Shown one piece after another: positions 18,468-26,206 of a stretch of DNA of 64,000 nucleotides. The stretch lies in contig NZ_RBXO01000001.1 of NCBI RefSeq assembly GCF_003634935.1, positions 4,985,501 to 5,049,500 of the forward strand. The letters are read 5' to 3'. The position numbers and the translations under genes were made by a program. The number at the start of each line of letters is the position of its first letter. Positions within the stretch are counted from its first letter, which is position 1. The stretch comes from Saccharothrix australiensis. Its GTDB lineage: Bacteria > Actinomycetota > Actinomycetes > Mycobacteriales > Pseudonocardiaceae. Under the pieces are notes generated by a model. The model was not told where the DNA came from. It saw only the letters and a program-made list of their open reading frames with translations, and did no database searches.

Positions 18468-19633
18468 ACCCCGATATGTCGTAGTCGTACCGTCGAGCTT
18501 CTCTCCGGAACTCCGGTCCGGAGAAGAACTCGGCCGGCTCCGGGGTCATCCAGTCCTTGCGTGCCGCGGCGACCCGGTCCTCGTACTCCCGCATCCGGGC
18601 GAACGAACCGGCCACGATCGCCAACGCCCGATCACTGCGCACGCTGCCACCAGCCGTCACCGATCAAGCAGCGATCACCCGACTCGACTTCCGCCGACGA
18701 CCGCGACTGGGCGGACTCCTCAACGACCCGCCTGGCCTGCACGGACGACATTTTTCGCAAGCACAGGGCTCGCAGTGGAGAAACCCTGTCCTGACACGGT
18801 TCGTCAGTGCTCGACCGCCGAGTGAACACGCGGCTTCGGCTTCCGCTACCTCCGGCGTAGTCGGAGAAGCGCAACGACCACCGTGAAGGCAGCCGCTGCC
18901 ACCCGCAACCGCAGCACCTCACGCTCCGCAGGCGACAACCGATGCGCACCCTCGACCTCAATCATGAGCGATCAACCTACCGGAAGACGATCACTTTCGA
19001 CTCAATACTCGGGGAAATTCGATGCCCAGGTTGGAAGAGTTGAATCGCCTTGTGTGCAAGGTATCCGAAAAGATTGTGTACGCGAACTGCGAATCAGTCC
19101 ACACGGAAATCCGGACACGCACGACAAAGATCCACGGAACTGCAACTTGGGAGTTTCCAGGACTTGCCTGCCGAAATTGACGCCGACCTATGGCAGGACA
19201 AGCGGGCAGATCGCACGAGATTGAGCGTGTCAATAGGACCGATGTCGTAACTCGATCCAACTTTTCGAGGCGTCCGCGAGCCTTGTGAACCCTTCCACAC
19301 CTTCAGGTCAATGTGTCCGCAGTCACTTCTGGACCTACCCGGCAGGTAGCGTGAGTGATTCCAACTGTTTCACGCCTACACGCCGTGCTGCTGCTCCTGG
19401 TCCACCGGTATGGCGGTGGCGGACGATTCATGGGCGCTGCGAGTATCGAACGCGGCCGGTGGCGATCCGCTGGCTCAGGGCACGGGGAACCGGCGGGGGC
19501 AGATCGAACGATCGCGGTTCGACGGGGTCATCCGCATTTAGTGAGGTCACGGCCAGTTTGCCGTTGTCGACATCGACAGCGGTTTCTCGGGTTGCCCTTA
19601 TCGAATTCATTATGCTGGACAGAGGGGTTTTGA
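18468..19633. other. Gene-poor junction sequence
   Basis: Only short scraps are seen. A 66-residue minus-strand frame (18460-18660) containing ARMREYEDRVAAARKDW looks protein-like but is unplaced. A minus-strand piece near 18840-18965 reading LSPAEREVLRLRV looks like the N-terminus of an IS630-type transposase. From about 18970 to 19630 the composition drops to a lower GC content and no frame is convincing. The last part probably carries the promoter of the secreted nuclease gene. Confidence 0.4.
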
Positions 19634-20898
19634 GTGTCTCGTTCGATGAAGCTTCGTCGTGGCGTGATAATCGCGCTCGCCCTGTTCGGAAGCCTGGCCA
19701 CGATGGTGACAGGGGCCTCAGCCCAGGAGGCGCCATCGTCGCGCACGCCCGTAGGCGCGGCGCACTCCGAGGGCTCGCTCACCGATCCGTCCATCAAGGA
19801 CGCGGCCAGAGCACCCGAGGTGTTGCAGAGCCGGGTACGAACCGACGAAGAGAACTGTGCGACCGCAGCGGATGGCGTACACAGAGCCTGCCTGGACGTA
19901 ACGGTTCCCGACAAGGCCGACCTCACGACGCCCCCGACGGAGATGTCGTCCCAGGCGATCGTGGCCTTCCCGGAGTACTGCTCCCAGAACCCGTACACGG
20001 GAATCTGGGCGACCAGGATCGGTGCGTGCGAGGTGACGCGGTTGAGGTACTACACCGAGCGGATCGTCGACGGTGTGCCAACGCCGACCGGTGAGGCGTT
20101 GATGAACGTCTACCCCTACGCCTACGCCTCGACCTCGCTGCCCACCTGGGGCCACCAGATCCAAGTCTCGGCGTACCAGGGTTGGGGTGACGCGCTCAAC
20201 GCCACGGTGCAGGGTGACGCGACAGGCTCGGGGAGCTGCGTCCGACGCAGCTCGTCGTTCCCGCCCAGGCGCTACTCCCGCTCAACACCTTCAAAAACGG
20301 CGAGTCCGCCTTCGACACGACCGCGACCGCCGCCGGCGCCGTGGGCAGTTGCGTCACCTCGTGGAACCTGACCTTCCTCAATGGGGCCTACACGCCGGCG
20401 GGCATCAGCTACGAGATGACCCCGATCCGGTGCGACAACGCCACGGCGGGCACGACGTCGACCGGGTGCGTGGTGCCGTGGTACGCGGCCGCGGCCACCT
20501 ACACCCGCAGCTCCTACCCGTCACTGGCCTCGCACGTCGAACGGGCGCAAGCCTCGGGCCTCCCCGGTGCCACCTTCGCCGCGCCGCTGACGCGCACGAC
20601 CAACCAGGCGGTGCAGGACACCAACCGTAACCTGGCCTGCGGCGACGCCCCGAGCATCTCGGGGCTCAGCTGCGACGAGTACCCGCCCGCCGTCAGCTAC
20701 CAGGGGCTCAGCGCGGGCGGCACCCGACGCACCTTCACCGGCTGCAACTTCGGCCTGCCCAGCGGGACCGGCCCCACCGGTGTGAGCGTCTGCATGATTA
20801 CCGCAACCGAGAACAACGCTCAAGGCGGCATCCACACCCAGTTCTTCCGCTCCTGGCGGGTCCTCGACGGCGACCCGTTCCGCGTGCTCATCGGATGA
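19634..20898 (+). pseudogene. Secreted NucA/NucB-type deoxyribonuclease with a frameshift
   Basis: The first segment encodes a clear Sec signal peptide (basic start, hydrophobic core, ASA-QEA cleavage region near residue 30) and a secreted domain rich in Cys and aromatic residues. Near 20240-20243 one base seems missing, and the frame continues as a second segment to 20898. The second part ends with the NucA/NucB nuclease signature: CDEYP, then a strand with CMITATENNAQGG, then RVLDGDPF. Joined, the product is about 420 residues. The GTG at 19634 has an AGAGGGG site 6 bases upstream; the ATG at 19646 is an alternative. It ends just before a strong hairpin. Confidence 0.65.
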
Positions 20899-20945
20899 CG
20901 GCCTACACCGACAGCCTTCGCAGACGAACCTGAGCACACCCCACC

Positions 20946-21001
20946 GCGCGGGCTTGACCCGGATCGGTATGGTCGATCACCGGTCCGGGTCAAGCCCGCG
21001 C
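20946..21001 (+). terminator. Strong hairpin terminator
   Basis: A perfect 18-bp inverted repeat (20946-20963 and 20984-21001; arm GCGCGGGCTTGACCCGGA) with a 20-base loop lies 47 bp after the nuclease stop. The arm is GC-rich and lacks a T-run, as is common for actinobacterial terminators. Confidence 0.8.
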
Positions 21002-21077
21002 CGCCGCGGCGAGGCCGCCCCAGGCGACACCCGGCACGGACAACATCCCACCACCCGGCAGCGAAAGCGGGGCAGCC

Positions 21078-21680
21078 ATGACCGAGCACTGGTACCCCCT
21101 GCACGTAATCGACCACGGGTTCGCCGTGCTCGACCACGGAGACCTGCCTATGACACCCGGCGGCTGGTCCAACGGCCTGGTCCGCGCCCTTCCCGCCGGA
21201 GCACTGATCTACACCGGCATCAGCCAGGGATACGTCCGCGTGCACGCGGCCACCACACCCGACGAACCGGCCGTGCCCGCGGAGACCTCGTGGGAGGAGA
21301 TCGTCGACATCAGCGTCACCGCCCCCCGCGGTGGACTGCGCGTCGACTCCCACGAGCACGGCGCACCCGCGGCACTACCACTGCTCAGCACCCAGGGTCC
21401 AGGCACTTATCGGCTGCGCGTGCACGCGAGAGGCCGCGACCGCCACTACGACCAGGTTCACACCGACCCGGGCGAGGACTACCTGATCCTGTGCTGGCCG
21501 TCCCCGTGGGCATCCGAGTCGGTCATCCGCGCCACAGACGACTGCGGACGACAACTACGGCAAACCACGCCACCTCCCACGCCGGCCACACCCCCATCCA
21601 CAGCAGGACAGGACGTGGTCGAGGCCAACCACCAAGCCATCCTCAAGCTCATCGCCGAATCCCACCGGCCCTCGCAATAG
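21078..21680 (+). CDS. Hypothetical protein, possibly a Nin/ComJ-like nuclease inhibitor
   Basis: A 200-residue cytoplasmic protein without signal peptide. The core (residues 1 to 160) is mostly beta: HWYPLHVIDHGFAVLDHGD at the start, a GGLRVDSHEHG turn, then a strand ending YLILCWPSPW. A Pro/Thr-rich linker and a short helix follow. The strand pattern, especially the late LxCW phrase, faintly resembles Nin (ComJ), the inhibitor of the competence nuclease NucA. It stands next to a NucA/NucB-type nuclease gene, which fits, but the similarity is weak and could be coincidental. A hairpin separates the two genes. Confidence 0.5.
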   Translation: MTEHWYPLHVIDHGFAVLDHGDLPMTPGGWSNGLVRALPAGALIYTGISQGYVRVHAATTPDEPAVPAETSWEEIVDISVTAPRGGLRVDSHEHGAPAALPLLSTQGPGTYRLRVHARGRDRHYDQVHTDPGEDYLILCWPSPWASESVIRATDDCGRQLRQTTPPPTPATPPSTAGQDVVEANHQAILKLIAESHRPSQ

Positions 21681-21689
21681 ATCCACTCT

Positions 21690-22010
21690 GACCCTGTGCC
21701 TGCCGACAACGGGTCTGTCAAGCGAGCGAGCGGTGCAACTGGGGTTGAAGTGGGTTGCTTGCGTCCGGTGGCCAGGCGGCCGTCGATGGCGATCTCGAAG
21801 GCGTTGAGGGCGGGCTTCCAGCGGATCGTCCAGCGTTTGCGGCCGGTGCCGGTCGGGTCCGGGCTCATCACCGCGAGGTAGACGCAGGTGAGCGCGGCCT
21901 GCGCGTTGGGGAAGGGGGCCTCGGGCCTTCACCGCGCGGGCCTTCACCGCGCGGCGGATGCGGGCGTTGACGCTTTCGATGGCGTTGGTCGAGCAGATCA
22001 CCCGCCGGAT
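21690..22010 (-). mobile_element. IS256-family transposase remnant (C-terminal part)
   Basis: The minus strand encodes the well-known C-terminal block of IS256-type transposases: VICSTNAIESVNARIRRAV, then (in a second frame) MSPDPTGTGRKRWTIRWKPALNAFE. A one-base insertion near 21915 separates the frames, and a 15-bp tandem duplication adds five residues. The DDE catalytic N-terminal part is missing, so the element is dead. Confidence 0.8.
21924..21953. repeat. 15-bp tandem duplication inside the IS256 remnant
   Basis: GGCCTTCACCGCGCG occurs twice in direct succession. It duplicates the codons for Val-Lys-Ala-Arg-Ala in the transposase remnant. It is a small slippage-type event in decaying sequence. 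Confidence 0.85.
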
Positions 22011-22253
22011 CTCGACGACGATGCCGATGTCGAACCGCAGTTCACCGGATTGATGGACGCGCTGGCGTTCGACACCGCCCCGTCGACCGGTCGAGCTGCT
22101 GAGAACGCGAACCCGGACCGGCCGGACGAAGCTTGAAGCGCGTTCGGTGGCGCACGGCGGAAATCCGCCGGCGCGTCGGGCCGGGTGCGTCTCCTCGTTG
22201 GTTTGCCGTGCCTCGTTGACGGGAAATCCGCGTCCGATACGAAGGGGGCGGGG

Positions 22254-22868
22254 ATGGAGGACGAGGTTCGGCGGGCCCGTGACGAGGTGGTCAACATGAT
22301 CGCCTTACGCCCGGAGGTGGCCTCGGCCCGCCGGCGGTCGTTGCCGCGCGGGCTGCTGTGGCGTGACCTCTGGTCGGTGCCCGTGTCCGGCGCTCTGGAC
22401 GTGCTGACGGCGGCAGCCGTGATCGGGGTCGGGCCGGACACGTGGCTCACGAAGGCCGCCGGCTTCGCGCTGGGCATCAACGGCGCGAATGCGCTCGTCG
22501 ACGGTTTCCACCAAGCGCATCAGCGCGCCCGGCACGTCGCCCGGCTGCGCGAGCACGGCCCCGACCCCGCCGACACCCTCGCCGCGCTGCGCGCCGACAA
22601 GCCACGACCGCGTCTGGTGCGGGTCCTGCGGATCGCGTACGAACTGGCCCTCTTCGTGCTGCCGGCGACGGCCCTGTTCCAGTCGCACCCCGAAGGCGTT
22701 CCGGCCTGGACGGTCGTCGTCGCGGCACTGGTCGGCCGGCTCTCCGCCGCCGCGCTGGTGGACCGGTACGCCCGACGCGGGCAGCACTGGGAGCAGCGCT
22801 TCATCCGCCTCGAAGGCATTGCCCTGCCACCGCTGCCCGACCGCTGGCGCGTCCTCGTGACCCGGTAG
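22254..22868 (+). CDS. Small membrane protein of unknown function
   Basis: A 204-residue protein with a charged N-terminus and at least two or three hydrophobic segments (VSGALDVLTAAAVIGVG, then LALFVLPATALF and AWTVVVAALVGRLSAAALV). The segment between them is Arg/His-rich and probably cytoplasmic. The start ATG follows GAAGGGGGCGGGG, which works as a ribosome binding site. It has no recognised family and stands between the IS256 remnant and the polyketide cluster. Confidence 0.6.
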   Translation: MEDEVRRARDEVVNMIALRPEVASARRRSLPRGLLWRDLWSVPVSGALDVLTAAAVIGVGPDTWLTKAAGFALGINGANALVDGFHQAHQRARHVARLREHGPDPADTLAALRADKPRPRLVRVLRIAYELALFVLPATALFQSHPEGVPAWTVVVAALVGRLSAAALVDRYARRGQHWEQRFIRLEGIALPPLPDRWRVLVTR

Positions 22869-23446
22869 GCGGTCGAGGGCAACGAAAAAGCGGTCCGGGA
22901 CAAACCCGCGTGCGCCGCGCGGTGACTTCCAAACTATTTTGGAATAGTCGACCGCCCGTGGTCGGGATACCGCGGCAGGAGGTGGGGGCGCAGGGCCCCG
23001 GCGACGTCGGGGCCGGGCTCGCGCAGGCGGGTGTCCCGGAGGTGACCTGGCCGGGCGGCGCGGCGGCCGACCTGGCCGTCGCGCAGAGGGCGGAACGCGC
23101 CCGAGTCGGGTCCACGGCGGTGTCGGTCGCCCGGCCGGGGAAGGCCGGCACCGTGCCGGCCGATGTGGACGTCGAGGTGTTCATCGTCGACGCGGTCGCG
23201 GCCACCGGCACCGACAACGTCACCGAGACGGTCACCACGGCGTCGGAGTTCGCCGGCGGTGAGCACGGTCCGGTCGCCCTCGGAGCGGGCCGGGCCGAGC
23301 GGTTCGACCGGGCGCCGCAACGCGAAGTCCCGGACCCGGCGGCGTGTGCACCGCTCGTATCGGCCGACCGGGACCAGCGCGCTGACCTCGCGCATCCGCA
23401 CCACCACCCGTTCGCCAACCAGCAGTCGCACGTCGTCGCCGCGCCG
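22869..23446. other. Left edge of the polyketide cluster, no confident gene
   Basis: A minus-strand frame (22934-23431) begins right after the cyclase stop and reads VRLLVGERVVVRMREVSALVPVG at first, but its composition becomes Arg/Gly-rich and no family is recognised. Another frame is Thr/Ala/Pro-rich and low-complexity. I treat the stretch as non-coding or decayed; it probably holds the terminator side of the minus-strand operon. A TTCCAAACTATTTTGGAA inverted repeat (about 22926-22944) is seen. Confidence 0.4.
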
Positions 23447-24217
23447 TCAGTCGAGCATCGCCACCGCGCGCGCCCACCCCGCCCCGGCCCGTGCCAGCTT
23501 GACCGGGAAGCACACCACCCGGAACCCGGTCGGCGCGGGCAGCGCGCCCAGGCTGCCCAGCCGCTCGATCTGGCAGTACTCGCGCTCCCGGCCCGCGAAG
23601 TGCGCCGGCCACAGCACCGACCGGTCGCCGGTGGCGAGGTAGCGCTCGATGATGATCGGGAACGGCGCGTCGAGGCTGAAGGCGTCCGTGCCGATCACCC
23701 GCACGCCCGCGTCGAGCAGCAGCCGCACCGCGTCGCCGTCGAGGCCCGTGAACTCGCTGAAGTACTTCCGCGTGCCCAGGTGCACGTCGGCGCCCGTCCA
23801 CAGCAGCACGACGTCCATCGGCGCGGGCCGCGCGCCGGCGCGCTCGAACGCGCGCTCCAGCGCGTCCGGGCCCGCCGCGCCCGGCGGCTCGTCCCGCAGG
23901 TCCAGCAGCAGTCCCGGTCGGCAGAACCAGTCCAGCGGGAGCTGGTCGACCGTCCGCGGCGTGCCGTAGGCGGCACGGGACCCGTAGTGCGCGGGCGCGT
24001 CGACGTGGGTGCCCGTGTGCACGGTGAGGGTGAACGTGTCGTTGTTGAGGAACTCCCCGTCGGGCAGGACCGCCGGGTCGAAGTCGAGGCCGAGGTGCTC
24101 GCGCATCTCGTCGGCCATGTGCCGCGCGCCCTGGGCGGGCGTCAGGACCCGGTGCTCGACCGGGTCCGGCTCCCAGAACTCGGCGTCCACCGGGGACGAC
24201 AGGTCGATCAAGCGCAC
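23447..24217 (-). CDS. Polyketide cyclase of the OxyN/MtmX type (PF04199)
   Basis: A 256-residue protein of the kynurenine-formamidase-like cyclase family, with the metal-binding signature HTGTHVDAPAHY (about residue 67) and later GTDAFSLDAPFP. In aromatic type II PKS clusters this family closes later rings, as OxyN does in oxytetracycline and MtmX in mithramycin pathways. It is the last gene of a six-gene minus-strand operon that starts with the ketoreductase. The GTG start at 24217 follows GAGAGGAG. Its presence argues for a linear tetracyclic core rather than a pentangular one. Confidence 0.8.
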   Translation of the reverse strand: MRLIDLSSPVDAEFWEPDPVEHRVLTPAQGARHMADEMREHLGLDFDPAVLPDGEFLNNDTFTLTVHTGTHVDAPAHYGSRAAYGTPRTVDQLPLDWFCRPGLLLDLRDEPPGAAGPDALERAFERAGARPAPMDVVLLWTGADVHLGTRKYFSEFTGLDGDAVRLLLDAGVRVIGTDAFSLDAPFPIIIERYLATGDRSVLWPAHFAGREREYCQIERLGSLGALPAPTGFRVVCFPVKLARAGAGWARAVAMLD

Positions 24218-24234
24218 CGGGCGCTCCTCTCGGG

Positions 24235-25452
24235 TCAGGAGGTGAACAGCTCGGCCGCGACCCGGATGCCGGGCCGGCCGTAGGCGAGCTGCCGCAGGAC
24301 GCGGGCGAACACCGGCGTGCGGGCGAGCACCTTCGCCGCGCGCGGGCGGACCGCGGCGGCCACCCGGCCCTGCGAGAGCATCGCCCGGCTCTGGCGGACC
24401 TGGAGCCGCGCGACCCGCGCGATGTCGGCCCGGCGCGGCTCGGTGTAGCGGGCCAGGAACGCGGCGCCGGCGTCCTTCGCGGCCAGCGACCGCATCAGCA
24501 CCGGGTGCGCGAGCACGGCGTCCTGGACGGCCAGGTTGATGCCCTGCGCGCCGATCGGGCCGTGGCTGTGCGCGGCGTCGCCCAGCAGCAGCAGGCCGTC
24601 CACCGCCCAGGTCCGCGCCGTGCCGGTGAACACGTCCAGCAGCGACAGGTCGCCCAGCGCCGTGACGTGCTCGTGCACCAGGTCGGCGTAGTCCGGCGCG
24701 GCACGGGCGATCTCCGCGCGGACGTGGTCCAGGCCGCGCGCGGCCATCGCCCGGTAACCGCCGTGCGGCAGGGTCCAGCCGAGCTGGACGCTGTCCGGGT
24801 AGGACCGGTAGGCGAGCACGGGGTTGCCCTCGGCGCGGAAGATCCGGACGTCGTCCGACTCGTCCCGCGCGGGCACCTTGAACCACAGCACGTCGTGGGC
24901 GAAGCCGTCCACGCGCTCGTACGCGATCCCGGCCAGCGAGCGCATCTTGGAGTACCGCCCGTCCGCGGCGACCACGCAGTGGGCGGTGATCTCGCGACGG
25001 TATCCGGGCCCGGTGACCACCACGCCGGTGACGCGGTCGCCGTCGCGCAGCAGCTCGCCGGCGCGGGCACCGGGCAGCACCTCCGCGCCGTGCGCGAGCG
25101 CCTCGGCCTCCAGCTCCGCGAGCAGGTGCCGCTGCGGCAGGCTCAGCAGGTGGTTGAACGGCTCCGGCAACGTCCGGTAGTCGATGTCCACCAGCACGCG
25201 GCCGCGGTCGACGAACCGGAACCGCGAGTGCTCGTGCGCGCCGCGGGCCCGCACCCGGTCCAGCAGGCCCAACTCGGCCAGCGGTGCCAACCCGCCGGGT
25301 TGCAGGATCTCGCCCCGGTAGGCGCGATCCATCGTCGGGCTGCGCTCGACGACCGCGACGCGCGCCCCGGAGCGGGCCAGCAGCACGGCCGCGGTCAGCC
25401 CGGCCGGGCCGCCGCCCACCACGCAGAAGTCGGTCTCCACCGGGTCAGGCAC
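24235..25452 (-). CDS. FAD-dependent monooxygenase of the aromatic-hydroxylase fold
   Basis: The 405-residue flavoprotein has the N-terminal dinucleotide-binding motif GGGPAGLTAAVLLARSG, the middle phrase VVAADGRYSKMR, and the GDAAHSHGPIGAQGINLAVQDA flavin motif. It lacks the C-terminal thioredoxin-like extension of the other three FAD monooxygenases in the window, so it is of the UbiH/squalene-type short class. It probably hydroxylates or epoxidises the aromatic core. Its GTG start overlaps the stop of the upstream FabL-like gene by 8 bases. Confidence 0.82.
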   Translation of the reverse strand: MPDPVETDFCVVGGGPAGLTAAVLLARSGARVAVVERSPTMDRAYRGEILQPGGLAPLAELGLLDRVRARGAHEHSRFRFVDRGRVLVDIDYRTLPEPFNHLLSLPQRHLLAELEAEALAHGAEVLPGARAGELLRDGDRVTGVVVTGPGYRREITAHCVVAADGRYSKMRSLAGIAYERVDGFAHDVLWFKVPARDESDDVRIFRAEGNPVLAYRSYPDSVQLGWTLPHGGYRAMAARGLDHVRAEIARAAPDYADLVHEHVTALGDLSLLDVFTGTARTWAVDGLLLLGDAAHSHGPIGAQGINLAVQDAVLAHPVLMRSLAAKDAGAAFLARYTEPRRADIARVARLQVRQSRAMLSQGRVAAAVRPRAAKVLARTPVFARVLRQLAYGRPGIRVAAELFTS

Positions 25453-26206
25453 GGAGACCCAGCCCGCCGTCGACGGTGAGCACCTGCCCCTGGATCCACG
25501 CGGCCTCGTCGGTGCACAGCAGCGCGACCGCGTTCGCGACGTCCTCGGGCACGGTGAGCCGCCCGCCGGGGGTCCGCTCGGCCAGCAGCCGCGCCGTCCG
25601 GTCGTCGCGGGTGTCGGGCCCCTTGTCGACCTTGCCGGTGGACACGGCGTTGACCGTGACGCCGCGCGGGGCCAGCTCGACGGCGAGGTAGCGCACCAGG
25701 CTCTCCAGCGCCGCCTTGCCGATGCCCTGGGAGACGTAGCCGGGCACCACCGACCGCGCGCCGGAGCTGGACACCGCGACGACCCGGCCGGTGCCCCGCG
25801 TCAGCAGCTCCGCCAGCCCGCTCGCGGCCTGCACCAGCGGGCTGACCGCGACCCGCACGTCGTCCCACAGCTCCCCGATGTCCGGCCGCAGCGCGGACAT
25901 CGGGTGGTAGGAGGCGGCGTTGTGCACCAGGATGTCCAGGTGCCGGCGCCGGGCACGGGCGAGCCGCAGCAGCCGTCCCGGCGCCTCGGGGTCGCCGACG
26001 TCGAACTTCAGCGCCGTCACCGTGCCCTTGAGCCCGGCCAGCTCCGCGACCGCGCGTTCGGCGTCGCTGTCGGAGTGGGCGTAGTTGACGTAGACGTGGC
26101 AGCCGGCGCCGCACAGCTTCCGGGCGATCGCCAGGCCGAGGCCCCGCGTCCCGCCGGTGACCAGCGCCACCCGCCCGGCCAGGCCCAGCTCCGCGCCGCC
26201 GCTCAC
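25445..26206 (-). CDS. SDR of the FabL enoyl-reductase type
   Basis: A 253-residue short-chain dehydrogenase with TGGTRGLG at the N-terminus and NNAAS/HNAAS-like motif in LVHNAASYHP. The catalytic region is Tyr-x6-Lys (YVSQGIGK) rather than the usual Tyr-x3-Lys. This is the hallmark of enoyl-ACP reductases FabI and FabL, and the following RYLAVELAPRGVTVNAVS and the C-terminal EDVANAVALLCTDEA also resemble FabL. It should reduce an enoyl thioester or a conjugated double bond. Its GTG start overlaps the stop of the ligase gene (GTGA). Confidence 0.78.
   Translation of the reverse strand: MSGGAELGLAGRVALVTGGTRGLGLAIARKLCGAGCHVYVNYAHSDSDAERAVAELAGLKGTVTALKFDVGDPEAPGRLLRLARARRRHLDILVHNAASYHPMSALRPDIGELWDDVRVAVSPLVQAASGLAELLTRGTGRVVAVSSSGARSVVPGYVSQGIGKAALESLVRYLAVELAPRGVTVNAVSTGKVDKGPDTRDDRTARLLAERTPGGRLTVPEDVANAVALLCTDEAAWIQGQVLTVDGGLGLRA

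Noticed and set aside
22934-23431. Minus-strand ORF downstream of the cyclase
   Set aside because: The first 20 residues look plausible, but no family is recognised and the composition turns Arg/Gly-rich; support is too weak.
22442-24283. A 613-residue plus-strand open frame over the cluster edge
   Set aside because: It overlaps the membrane protein gene and the cyclase in other frames and has a low-complexity Arg/Val/His-rich translation.
24235-25452. Assigning this FAD enzyme as a prenyl or halogenating enzyme
   Set aside because: The halogenase WxWxIP motif is absent; monooxygenase motifs are present.
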